A stretch of DNA of 64,000 bases. Origin: Rheum nobile. Lineage: Eukaryota > Streptophyta > Magnoliopsida > Caryophyllales > Polygonaceae. The notes under the pieces are model-generated. The model saw only the letters and a list, made by a program, of their open reading frames with translations, searched no databases and was not told the origin of the DNA. A program made the position numbers and the translations under genes. Positions 42,401 through 52,406 of the stretch are shown piece by piece. How positions within the stretch are numbered: the first letter of the stretch is position 1; every line of letters starts with the position of its first letter. The stretch is from NCBI GenBank assembly GCA_027886185.1, contig WOAB01000056.1, forward strand, positions 15,996,001 to 16,060,000, read 5' to 3'.

Positions 42401-42752
42401 GCACCCTTCATTGTGCTTACCAATACGGGCGTCTGGACCAAGCTTCGCACCTCCCATAAATTTTGTGGGGATAGCACACGTAGGGGATCACAACCACTGG
42501 ATATCGGTAACGTATCTCTACTTGTACTTAGATGTTTCATTTGCAATATTGTGTATGCTAATTGCGTTTTTTTTTGTATTCCTATAGGTGAAGGTCATTA
42601 ACGACTCTCCATTACCACCCATTACGGATGTGTGGCGAAGACATTGTGATCCGAACATCCGCCGGTGGGAAACATTGTATGTTTCGAAATTACAAGAGTT
42701 TAGGGAATGTCGCATGTCAGCCGGTAAGAATCCAGATTATGTGGCGTATTAG

Positions 42753-42976
42753 ATCCACATAGTGAATTGTAATACAATATAAAATGGGAAATTTGATGTG
42801 AGTCTCTTTTGGTTATTTGCTCATTATTTTTGTTTTGGTGGGTTTCAGAGTAATCCATACGTAATCAAAAAGACATTAAACTTATGCAATCATAACATTG
42901 GAATTTATACATGCTGTAATAATAACAGTATTCATACAATTTGAAGACATATCTAATAAAAAACATGGTTATAACT
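42753..42976. other. Intergenic DNA between converging MULE C genes
   Basis: AT-rich. It contains the 3' ends of the transposase (plus) and GRF (minus) genes. Nothing else is seen. Confidence 0.4.
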
Positions 42977-43305
42977 TATTTCGTTATATCAATACCCCGA
43001 TAATATATCTGTCTCTTTAACTTCCAACATTTATCGGAAAGGGTATCGCACAGTTCCCGAAGCTTATTTCTTTCCTTCACCAAATCTCTGATAATCTTGG
43101 CAGCATTGTCGTCATACGGTGGATCGAGCCACTTAAAGGTACGACACCCTCTCATATCTTCATACCGCTCCGTTGGGAAGTAATCTTTGCATGCGAGATA
43201 CCTTCGTTTATAGTGATTGGGTATGTCGCAAGTGTACAATACGACCGGGAAATTGCATTCGCACATTGTAACCGGAGGCAATGCACTGTTGGACGATGAA
43301 GCCAT
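42977..43305 (-). CDS. GRF zinc-finger protein of MULE C, intact
   Basis: From ATG 43305 (MASSSNSALPP) to a stop at 42976-42978, about 109 codons. An upstream in-frame ATG at 43356 is less likely, because the MULE B copies also start with M(A/T)SSS. The GRF finger has MCECN, HYKRRYLAC and CRTFKWLDPP, i.e. all ligands plus the Arg/Phe/Trp signature. A helical region with VKERNKLRELCDTLSDKCW follows, likely a short coiled coil. GRF fingers in other proteins bind single-stranded DNA or RNA. Here it is a small stand-alone protein beside a transposase. It is the only one of the six MULE B/C gene types here with no visible lesion. Confidence 0.75.
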
Positions 43306-44107
43306 CCTCTGATATGGAATACGAATTATTGTATCAAAAGATATAAACTCTTGCAAAAACTAAAGCCAAGAAATGATGACCAAAAAAAAAGATGACAAAT
43401 GTTACCGAAAAGTTTAATAATGTTGTGCAAGGCGGATCCGGAGCTCGTGAATGCCGAAAAATGACCGTTGACAATTAGCTTCTTAAGAGGTGTGGTGATT
43501 GTTGTGTTTGGATGTGGAAGAGAACGAAAGTTGACATGGGTATATATAGGGAGGAGGGAAATTCGACCGGTATAAAATTCGACCGTTGGTGCGTTTAGTC
43601 TAAACGCACAAACAACGGTCGAATATTGGCCGTTATGAATATGATCGTTGGTGAGTTTAGTCTTAACGCACCAATGGCTGGGCTTGAATTTGGGCCCAAC
43701 ACTGTTTGGGCCTCTTAGGAGCCCAATGGCTATGTGTGCGTTTAGGGATAACGCATAGTGTTGTCATAATTGTTTCGTGATTTAAGACATAAAAATCATA
43801 ACAAACTATATGAGAGAGTTAAATGCTATTTTATGCTTTTTTATATACTTTCCAACTATATTGAATGAATTAACATTATCTTATCATATAGTTAATAAAT
43901 GTCTTATATAGTAATGTGATAAGAATAATTGTTACGGAGTTATAATATAAACTTTAAGGCTTTGCTTAATATAACTAATTATATGATAATGTTAATTGTT
44001 ATTTTATGATTTTTATACTTTATACTTATAAAGTATTCATTAGTCATGGTTTATACTAATGTATTGTACTAAATTCCTAAGCAAGCAATACTTGCACTAT
44101 ATACTAA
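43306..44107. promoter_or_regulatory. GRF upstream region with palindromes
   Basis: Three palindromes of the MULE C type lie 280-450 bp upstream of the GRF start: about 43590-43612 (TGCGTTTAGTCTAAACGCA, a near-perfect palindrome), 43651-43675 and 43736-43757. The rest is AT-rich with no gene. Confidence 0.5.
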
Positions 44108-44580
44108 CATGAACTTCATACTAACGATATAGCATGAAGTATGAAGAAGTTGTACGTATAGGTTATAATACTATATTATTATAATATTTTACTAATGTAT
44201 CACTCGTATTATAAGTTAATGGGCCCAGACAAAGTTTTATGAAGTTATAATGTGATGAGAGTAAGTGTTATGAAGCTATAACATGAACTTCATACTAACG
44301 ATATAGCATGAAGTATGAAGAACTTGTACGTATAGGTTATAATACTATATTATTATAATATTTTACTAATGTATCACTCGTATTATAAGTTAGTGGGCCC
44401 ATTATGCATTTTTTTATCCTAATGAGCCTAGTTGGGCCCATTAGGCGTTTTTTGATCCTATTGGGCCCATTATGCGTTTTTTTATCCTATTGAGCCTAGT
44501 TGGGCCCATTAGTCGTTTTTTGATACTATTGTGCCTAGTTGGGCCCATTAGGCTTTTTTTGGTCTATTTCGCGTTTTTTT
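44108..44580. repeat. Tandem duplication and GGGCCCATTA repeats
   Basis: A segment of about 119 bp starting ATGAACTTCATACTAACG is present at about 44108 and 44281. It is followed by five copies of a 40-50 bp unit containing TTGGGCCCATTA and GCGTTTTTT (44390-44580). Confidence 0.75.
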
Positions 44581-47062
44581 GGCATATTTCTGGCGTAGTC
44601 CTTTAAAAATATATATACGTAACACAAAATACAAAACACAAGTCCAAAAAGTTTATAAAATCCCAAAAGTATATAAAAAAACACATAACATCACTAATCT
44701 CCACCGGGCTGACTCCCACTACCCTCCCCGGGCTCGTGTATAGAATCCGAGAATATATGTGATGCACGAGGTGGATGGGGGGCCATCGGAGGAGTCTCAT
44801 CAGTCAGCATATGCAATAGCCGACTCATTATCTCGTCAACCTCCTGAACGGGGATAAGGTCCCTATGCCTCTGCCTCTGTAAATAGGCACGGATCTCACC
44901 AGCAACCAACTGGTTCCGCTATATTGGTAAATACCCATTAGAATTTAAATATGACAAATTAATAAATGACATTAATTGAATTAAATGAATTAAACATACC
45001 ACAAGAGTGTCCACCGATGGTGTGAGATGGACAGGGCCTTGAGGACGATCCTGTCTGCTGGATCTGGGATCCACCAGCACATGTGAATACTCGTCCAACC
45101 AGTCCAGATAGTCATCTGTCACGTCCCAATAACGCGTGGCTGGTGGAGCCTCAATCTGGATCAAAGGCCTCGGATCCTCATCCCATGCCCCCAACAGATG
45201 AGCGTCGAATGTGATGTCGTAATATCTGAGGTCGTTCTGGCGGATCACTGTCATCGGCTCTGGAGGTAAGATCGGGATCCCCTGTACATGCCCAAACTGA
45301 CGAAGGCAGCGGTCCGGCAGGTACGGCTCCTGAATATCCATGATCTGAATGATCCCACTAAACAGGGAAGGAGCGTACTCTGGTCGGTCGAATGATACTC
45401 TAGGAAACGGGAACCACTGTACCTATAACAAATAAAGTTGATAACATATTATAAAATATTTAACATGAAGTACATATTATAAATTAAAATATTAATATAA
45501 CGGAAGATAAAACCTCCTCATATCTAATGTTGTCGAGCAACTGGCGCATACACATCAAACGCCCAGGATCCTTGCTCTGTGGGACCTCATGGCCGTCTCT
45601 GATGGCAGAAGCATCGTTGACCATGACAGCTGGGTCCGTGACATAATGTCCACGGAAATGAGGAAAGTACGCCCATATCCAGGACTATATAAGAAGATCG
45701 AACCAAGTAGAAGATTAGAAAATAAATAATTTTAACGTATAAAATTAATTAAATTTTATTCAATTTTTTTTCTTACCCTTAAAAGTATGCCACAACTGGC
45801 AATGCCATGCGCCTCTCGTCTGGACTCCTGTCCTAAGTTCCGGTACAAGAACGCCAGAATGCCTGCCCCCCATGCATATCGGCTTGTGGCCTCGTGATCG
45901 AACAGTAGTGCCAACCACTTGTGCTTGATATGACGGGTAGACTTGTCGACCAACACTGTGGAGCCGAGCATCAAGAACAGATAAAGTAAAGCCAAGATGC
46001 TCTCGTCCCTCTGCTCACTACCCATCATGCGCGTCAAATCATCATGCAGCCTCTTGATAGGGATACCGCCAGTAGAGTACCACCTATCCACCTGAGAACT
46101 ATCGTCAAACCCAAAAAGGTCCAGCGCAATCCTCCGTCTAAGCTCTGGATCCGTCACACCTGGTGTCGTACAGCTCCTCCCGTCAATGGGCATCCTGAGT
46201 ATCTCATAAACGTTGTGTAGCGTAATCGTCATCTCGCCCCAAGAAAAATGGAACGATGACGTCTCAGGGTTCCATCTCTCCACAAAAGCAGAGACCAAGA
46301 CGCGATCAACTGCCCCGGTGCCAAGAACACGGAGATCTGTGAGGCCACTACGCTCCGCTAGCCGAAACCATGACTCTGCCTCGGGTCTGATGAACTGCTC
46401 TAGCTCAGTGACCATGTCGACGTGGAAGTGAACCCTCAAGACCTTACGGGTCTGCATTTCGATAATTAATATTAGCTATGAAATTAACAACATTTTTTTA
46501 TACAAGACAAATATGGGATAACAACAAACGCACCAAATCCTGAGTCTACTGGCGCAACTGACGACCCGAAACACGGGGAGCCTGAACAACATCTGCAGCA
46601 GCCTCTGGATCGTCCTGTCCTCTAGCTCTCCTGCGTCGTCGCTGCTGTCTAGGAAGGGTGGAGGCACGAGGGGGAGGAGGGGCCAAAGGAGTCAAGTCAA
46701 AAATCGCCCTCGCGATATGTGTGGTGTAGCTGCAAAGGAGGATAGGGATGCGCGGCCCTCCAGGCATCCAAGAAGACTGCCCTAGAACGGAGCCATGAGC
46801 TGGAGCTGGAGCTGGAGCTAGAGTTAGAGTTGGAGCAGGTGCTGGTGCAGGGGAAGGAATGGGGGAGGGGGCAGCAAGACCAGACGGGACCGGGGAGGAA
46901 ACGGGGGATGGGACAGAACAAGGAGGTGGAGGGTCGGTCTCATCCGGCAAAATCGGGTCAAAGGAAACCCTGTACTCTCCCAACAGGTCCTCGTCCTCCT
47001 TTGACACCTAACAGGACGCCTCATCAACTGGCATATTGTCACCAGATGTGACGTATGCGTCC

Positions 47063-48282
47063 TGATAGGTGCAATTTAGTGCACCTTAACTAGCGACTAT
47101 TGACACGTTTTAGATGGAGTTTTGGTATAAGAAGAGGCTAAGTCTGTAATCCAGGAGAAGAGTTGAAGAAGTACAGATATGAAGGTTTTACAGCTTAGTA
47201 AAGAAGATAGAGGATTGATGGAGAAGTCTGCTCAAAACTAAAGGAGAAAGCTACCTCACTTGGTAGTATTTGGGAGTAGATAAAGGATGAAGAGGCTGGC
47301 CAGTGCCGCCCCGCGCCACTGCCACCGCGACCCGACGAAGATCCTCAGAGAATGGCTCAGAGAAGAAGCCACCGCCTCGCGGTGGGAGTGAAGATCGCGC
47401 GGCTGACGTGTTTTATTAATATTCCTATTTTAGACATTATTACTTTAGTATATTTTATTTCCTTATTTTGTTTGCTAGGTTAAACTTCTGAGAACCTATT
47501 TAAGATCTTTTTAATAGTTCGTAAAAAGGATTCCTCTCTCTTTTTAACAATACAATTTCTAGGTTTTTGAACAATGGATAGCTAAACACTTTTGTTTCGC
47601 TAGACAATTGAAGCACTACAATGAATTGGTTGTGAGATTTCTATGCCTTGTTCTATATCTTATTAAGTTGGATTGATTCTCTTGTTTGAACTGTCTAGTG
47701 ATTTATGTTGATTCTTCTAGCGTAGCTAACTAGGTTTTTCGGCATCTATCATATTGCTAGGATTGCATTTAGGGGTTCCGAGTGCATATCTAGTGGCAAA
47801 CACAATTGTGCGTATAGGGGTTCCGAGCGTACAATTGTGTGTGAGAATCAATTGCATGTTAAGTAGGGGAGTGAGTACTTGTACGTCTTTCTACTTGCAT
47901 GTATCCTATATCCTTGTGTGCATTGCTATTGTTGTATTGGTGCTAGAGTACGCTGACAACTGTGAGAACCAGTTATACTTTATCATTGGTACCGTAATAA
48001 GTCTATCGACAACTGTGAGAATCGATAGTATTCACGATCAGGGTGGGAACAATAATAAGATAGTAAAAGAATTTGGAAAGATAGTTTTCAGTGATCAACC
48101 GATTGCATTGTGGTGTGGATATTTGTCTGGTGGAATACTTTCCCTCATTATATTTCGTTTCTTGTCAGTAATTACATCTTTGGTTACATTGTGGGATCGA
48201 CCCTGACTTACTTACTATACTCTTTAGTAGGTGAATTGGGATTATTTTGACAGGAAAACGACACCGGTTTCCGGACCTGTCA
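47063..48282 (+). mobile_element. Athila-type solo LTR inside PMD exon 2
   Basis: 1,220 bp from TGATAGGTGCAATTTAG to GGACCTGTCA, flanked by CGTCC at 47058-47062 and 48283-48287. It is the inverse-strand homologue of the 1.43-kb LTR at 28600/38046 (shared AGGGGTTCCGAGTGCATATC, for example) but more diverged and without its internal region. The plus ORF at 47754-48206 is LTR sequence, not a gene. Confidence 0.9.
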
Positions 48283-48476
48283 CGTCCTCCATCCTCGCAT
48301 CCTCGGTCGGACCAGAAGTTGGAACCGGCGAATTTGCTGCTAATAAGTCCGCCCTCATCTGCACCACGCGACGCCGCACTGTCGCTGAGATGTGCCTTCT
48401 AGGCGCACCGCATCGATCAGCTATCGGAGCCAGATGTGTCATCCCCTCAGATCCTCCCAAGGCATCCCGTATTGCC

Positions 48477-48898
48477 TAAAATTATTGTTTTGTAATTTAT
48501 TATAGACGTTATTTGATTCCGTTCTAATTTCATTAATCTATTTCTCTAAATTTTATATGAAATTCTAAATTTCATTTGAATTTTATGTAAATTATCTATT
48601 TTTATATGAAACTTAAATTATATAATTTAATATCTAAATTATCTAAATTTTATTTTTATTTCAATTTCTAAATAATTTAATTTCATATCTAATTTATCTA
48701 AATTTCATATTTATTTTTCCGTTCGGAATTATCTAAATTTCATATCTTTTTCTCTAAATTTTATATGAAATTCTAAATTTTATTTGAATTTTATCTAAAT
48801 TATATATATTTTATCATATTTATATCTAATTTGGATGAATTCTAAGCAAATCTAACAAATATAACGAATAAAATTTAACGACAAAATGCATTACTTAC
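48477..48898 (-). other. AT-rich first intron of the MULE C PMD gene
   Basis: Made of variants of TCTAAATTTCATAT and ATTATCTAAATT. It is bounded by a GTAAGT donor and a TTTTAG acceptor. No gene is seen in it. Confidence 0.6.
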
Positions 48899-49394
48899 CT
48901 GACGGATGCCTGGTGTGGGTGTAACGTCGGTGGGTGTAACGTCGGTAGGTACACCCAATGGGATCGATGGGGTCAACCGACGTCTCGCGCCACCACTCGT
49001 CCGTCGGACTAAACTACCCGCCTCCTCCTCCTCCTCCTCCTCCATGGCCATCCAAGACGCCATCGGAGCTTCACTGGCGGCAGCTCCTCCGACACCAGCG
49101 CCGACCCCTCCCACAGCGGCACCTCCGATAGCGGCGCCTCTCTCACCTCCGACATCCCTCGCCCAATAAACACTGCCATCGGCCGTCCACTGCCCAGAAG
49201 ATCTGGTCGCCGCCTCACCGGCTCCGGCCACCTCACCACCACCACTCGGACCGCCTGAAGCCCCCTTTGTCGAATCTGTGCTCGGTTTTGAGGTTGAGTA
49301 AGAGGAAAATGGTTGGAAATCGAAATCGAAAAAATTTCGGCCGCCGCTCGCTTTTGATCTGAAATGGGAAAGCGGAAGGGAAGCGTCTTCGGCA

Positions 49395-49540
49395 CTTAAC
49401 GCACATTTGTGCGTTAAGTCTTCACGCACAGTTGTACGTTATGCCTAAACGCACAGTTGGGCTGGGCTTTACAATTTCTTTTGGGCTTGTAAATGTTGGC
49501 CCAATCAACTTGTGCGTTATGACTAAACGCACAGATTTTT
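49395..49540. promoter_or_regulatory. Palindromes in front of the MULE C PMD gene
   Basis: Three palindromes of the type TGCGTTATGACTAAACGCAC lie at about 49400-49430, 49433-49456 and 49511-49534. The first two overlap the PMD start codon region and the last lies near the element end. Confidence 0.6.
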
Positions 49541-49563
49541 CCCCAACTTTGCCTAAAAGGACC

Positions 49564-50025
49564 TTTCTGATCTGAAATAGCGTTGTTTCTAGCAGTATAT
49601 ACAACCTATTATAATATCACTTTTTAATCGTATCATTTATAAAATCTGTTCCCAAACGAAAACAATAGTTCATCCCAATTTAATTAACAATTAAACAATT
49701 GATAATTAATGGAAACATGGAATGATAAGCAAGAGTGAATCGCCACTTGCCTTAGTATAGACGAACGATTGAGCGACGACGGGTTTCTGGGTCCGGAATG
49801 GGAACGGAAGTCGGATTACAGATTCCTACGACAACGACCTATAACGAAACCCTAGGTTAGATTCGACAATTAAAATGATACGAATCTAAGAAAGAATGAA
49901 CGAAATCGAAAGGACGAAAGTCCCGCCCGAGATCGGATCGCCCAAGGCCACGATTGCGATTGCCAAGGCAATCCGCGGTCGCGGCTGGGATTTCGCGGTC
50001 GCGGGCGTCGAGGACAGCGACCGCT
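49564..50025 (-). repeat. 5' LTR of T1, second part
   Basis: GAAATAGCGTTGTTTCTAGC and the phrases CGCCACTTGCC and GAAACCCTAGGTTAGATTCG match T2 LTR positions 54520-54830 and the solo LTR at 34608 in inverse. It ends in a GC-rich cluster (49965-50020) and is cut by the hAT-like start at 50026. The final LTR bases are missing. Confidence 0.75.
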
Positions 50026-50329
50026 AGGGGTGAGCAAAAAAATCTGATCCGGCCGCTCCGAACCGATAATCCGCCAACTTGAATCCGAAAAATCCGTATC
50101 CTAAAAAATCCGTTTAATTTTTATCCGTATCCGATCCGATCCGGGTCATTTTTTCGGATATCCAGACCGGATACGGATATCTAACCAGATATCCACAATC
50201 CGAAAATATTACGTATAATAAATATATTTTTGAAAATTAGAATAATACATATAATGATATAAGTGTTTTATTACCTAATATTTTGAATTGAACAAATACA
50301 AATCAGTAATAACATTTAACACAATTTCA

Positions 50330-50400
50330 GTCAAGCCCAATTATACTTACAATTTCAGTCAAGCCCAATTATACTTACAATTTCAGTCAAGGCCCAACCC
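50330..50400. repeat. Direct repeats of about 25 bp
   Basis: Three copies of a unit containing AATTTCAGTCAAGCCCAA. Confidence 0.85.
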
Positions 50401-50528
50401 ACCTTTCACTAAAACAGTAAAACCTAATCTCCTAATCTCCACTTTTCCTCTCCGCCACTTTTCTCCTTCACGGCTTCACCGATCTTTCTCTTCCTCGCTG
50501 CTTACCAGGAAACTTGCTCTCGATCACT

Positions 50529-50915
50529 CACTCGCCGACTTCAGAAGCCAGTAAGCCACCTCTTTTCTTCGTCTCCTTCACTCGCCGGCTGGTGTTCGAC
50601 TTCAGAAGCCACGTCTCCTTCACTCGCCGACTGGTGTTCGACTTCAGAAGCCACGTCTCCTTCACTCGCCGGCTGAATTTGAAAATAGGCTGAATTTGAA
50701 AGTTGATCATCAGCCTACGGGAAATGGAACGATCACTGCCGGAGTCCGACCAAAAATCAGCTAAATCCCTAGGCGGAAGCAGTGGAAACGGAGCATCGGA
50801 AGCGGGGTCGATCCAGCTCGGATTGTCTGACACGGCGGAGCCATCATCGCTGCTGGGCGGCTTCTGATGGGGATCACAGCTGGAATCGAGTTGCTGCTCC
50901 ATCTCCCCCAGTTCT
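50529..50915 (-). pseudogene. Unrecognised captured gene fragment with 14-residue repeats
   Basis: From ATG near 50903 the frame reads MEQQLDSSCDPHQKPPSSDD, WIDPASDAPFPLLPPRDLAD and then repeats of RRVKETWLLKSNTS encoded by a 42-bp tandem unit (50567-50670). I do not recognise it. The Ser/Asp/Pro-rich start looks like a protein-coding exon carried inside the hAT-like element, but a chance frame cannot be excluded. Confidence 0.3.
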
Positions 50916-51234
50916 TCAGCGTTTGAGTTCTGAAGGACAATCAAATACCGGATATTTTGGATATCCGATATAATAATCCGTAAATGGCGGGTAGGTTTTC
51001 GCCCATTGATGACGGCCAACAAATAAAACTCAATAACAAACTTAGGCCGAAACACTGAAATTACAATTAGAATACTGAAAAGACAACTTCTATTTGCCAC
51101 GAACTTCTTAGATATAATTTTCAATTAGCTATCCAGTAACAATAAAAGAACAAAAGAAATTTGCATACATACGTAAAACCTGCTTGAATATAAAATTATA
51201 ATGGTTATTTGCTCGATTATAATGGTTATTTGCA

Positions 51235-51430
51235 TACATACGTAAAATTGGGATCAACGGTGAGGGAATGGAAACACCCATTTTCCTCCACTCTCTTTCA
51301 CTTCCTTCAACCTCCTTCCACTCCAGCTAAACCACATGTCGAATACGTCAATCAAGCGGTGAGGGAGTGGAAGTTCAAGCTTCCACTCCGATACTGCCCC
51401 CAAAATCACATGTCAAACGAACCCTAAGTG
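51235..51430. mobile_element. MITE-like sequence
   Basis: On the minus strand TTAGGGTTCGTTTGACATGT opens a segment with inverted GAGTGGAAG and CTTCCACTCC phrases. The GGGTTCGTTTG start and TAA flank suggest a Tourist- or hAT-type MITE. The far end is not clear. Confidence 0.4.
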
Positions 51431-52300
51431 AATTTCTTACTTTTTAATTTAAAATATCTTCCATTTCCCACTCTTGCAAGTTTACTTTATTTTTTTGAAT
51501 TAGGGAATTGAAAATTTCATTCTGCATCTGGAGTTGTTAACTGTGGACTGACGGTACTTGAGCTGGATCAGAATATTGCTTATTTGCTTGAATTGTTTTG
51601 TTACTTGTGAGAGCTCACGAAACCTGCTTGCATACATACGTAAAATTATAATGGTTATTTGCATACATACGTAAAACCTGCTTGCATACATACGTAAAAC
51701 CTGTAACAAACTTAGGCTGAAACACTGAATATTGCTTATTTGCTCGATTAAACTCACAAAAGAAAATTTGCAATCATAAGAGCTCACGAAACAAAACCTG
51801 CTTGAATATAAAATTGCACCTTCAAAGGGCAACACCAATATTTCACTTTTCCCTCAAACATATTGCGGCGGTAGCCATTGCCACACTCGCACATTTTAAG
51901 TTCATCTAGAAAAGAATAAAAGCCACACTTTTCACCATTATTTTCCTGCCAAAAAAGATTAACATTTAAGATATATGATCTAGACAAAAGAGAAAAGAAT
52001 TAGTAATATTTTAAGATGACAAATCTTACAATATAAGGACATATGAGATACCCATTGGTTGTTGAACCAACTATTTTATTTTAACGACTCCGAACGGAAC
52101 GCCTCTTACTTCTTCGAAGTTGTGCCCACCCATGACGGGCCTCGTACCTTGAGGGCCTTACAGCGCCGCGGAGACGCCGTCGCCCTTGCCGCCCAAGGTA
52201 GATCTGTTGCCTTCATCAACATATATGTCGTCACTGGAGATATTGTTGATGAACTTCCACAGCGTAGATCCGTTGCTTTGACATACTCCTGTAAACAAAT
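51431..52300. other. AT-rich DNA with dispersed short repeats
   Basis: GCATACATACGTAAAA and CCTGCTTG recur at 51170-51190, 51230-51245, 51625-51700 and 51795. A TTTGTTTACAG 3' splice-like site (minus, near 52291) precedes an open stretch of unknown identity at 52100-52290. No recognisable gene. Confidence 0.35.
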
Positions 52301-52406
52301 ATATAAAAAAAGTCATTCAACAACTTGGTACTACGGCAGAACGATGCCATTTAGCTATCCCCTCAGTCCCCCAACCCCCATACATAGAAAACATAACACT
52401 TGCTAT

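Larger units (their letters stand above)
28415..42752 (+). pseudogene. MULE C transposase fused to OTU cysteine protease
   Basis: Exons: 28415-28558 (acidic; TAA at codon 15), 39727-40456, 40560-41069, 41154-42506 and 42588-42752, all with GT/AG ends. The order is FAR1-like zinc domain (KKCGCRFELYGC), first catalytic Asp in VVIIDATYK, second in NAIMTDCEKARI, the CWVH motif, a SWIM-like finger (CDDHWVRDCLGLLCVHDI), a basic linker with GRPSGAKNKAK and GPGRPRKQ (AT-hook-like), then OTU with RHCGYRSLAVLMG (Cys) and GDHNHWISV (His). Frameshifts lie near 40100 and 41500, other stops in exon 2, and a retrotransposon fills intron 1. It is the most complete example here of this transposase-protease fusion. 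Confidence 0.8.
44697..49429 (-). pseudogene. PMD gene of MULE C, nearly complete but interrupted
   Basis: Exon 1 is 49429-48899 (Gly/Ala-rich, donor GTAAGT). Exon 2 starts at 48475 and is split by a solo LTR at 47063-48282; a TAG lies near 47009 and another after RQLRQ (46543). Exon 3 (about 46450-45776) holds the core of the plant mobile domain: SAFVERWNPETSSFHFSWGE, MTITLHNVYEILRMPIDG, LLYLFLMLGSTVLVDKSTRH and YAWGAGILAFLYRNLGQ. Exons 4-6 (about 45690-45510, 45420-44998 and 44920-44697) carry SWIWAYFPHF, RQFGHVQGIPILPPEP, WDVTDDYLDWLDEYSHVLV and the tail with PHPPRASHIF. The PMD family includes MAIN and MAIL1, needed for silencing and genome stability in Arabidopsis. Confidence 0.8.
28054..49563. 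mobile_element. MULE C: transposase-OTU, GRF and PMD genes, with two retroelement insertions
   Basis: Starts GGGTCTGTTTATATACAC inside the T1 LTR and ends near AAAAGGACC at 49563, after which LTR sequence resumes. Subtracting the Athila-like element (28600-39478 plus a 5-bp duplication) and the solo LTR (47063-48282 plus 5 bp) leaves about 9.4 kb. The gene order is transposase-OTU (plus), GRF (minus), PMD (minus). The ends share only weak inverted similarity. A target duplication could not be identified, partly because the left flank is an AT microsatellite, so both ends are accurate to about 10 bp. Confidence 0.75.
50026..51010. mobile_element. Probable hAT-like element with captured sequence
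   Basis: TAGGGGTGAGCAAAAAAATC is a typical hAT terminal sequence, followed by ATCCGAAA/GGATATCC-rich DNA to about 50215. Similar GGATATTTTGGATATCCG sequence returns at 50950-50990 and may be the other end (GCGGGTAGGTTTTCGCCCA). No 8-bp duplication was found, so the right end is a guess. Confidence 0.4.

Noticed and set aside
47754..48206. 150-codon plus ORF and the 110-codon ORFs at 28918 and 38371 as a membrane protein family
   Set aside because: All three are the same piece of Athila-type LTR read in a chance open frame. They occur only in LTRs.
28044..49575. Target-site duplication for MULE C
   Set aside because: The left flank is an AT microsatellite and the right flank reads TTTCTGATC. 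No 8-10 bp match could be shown.
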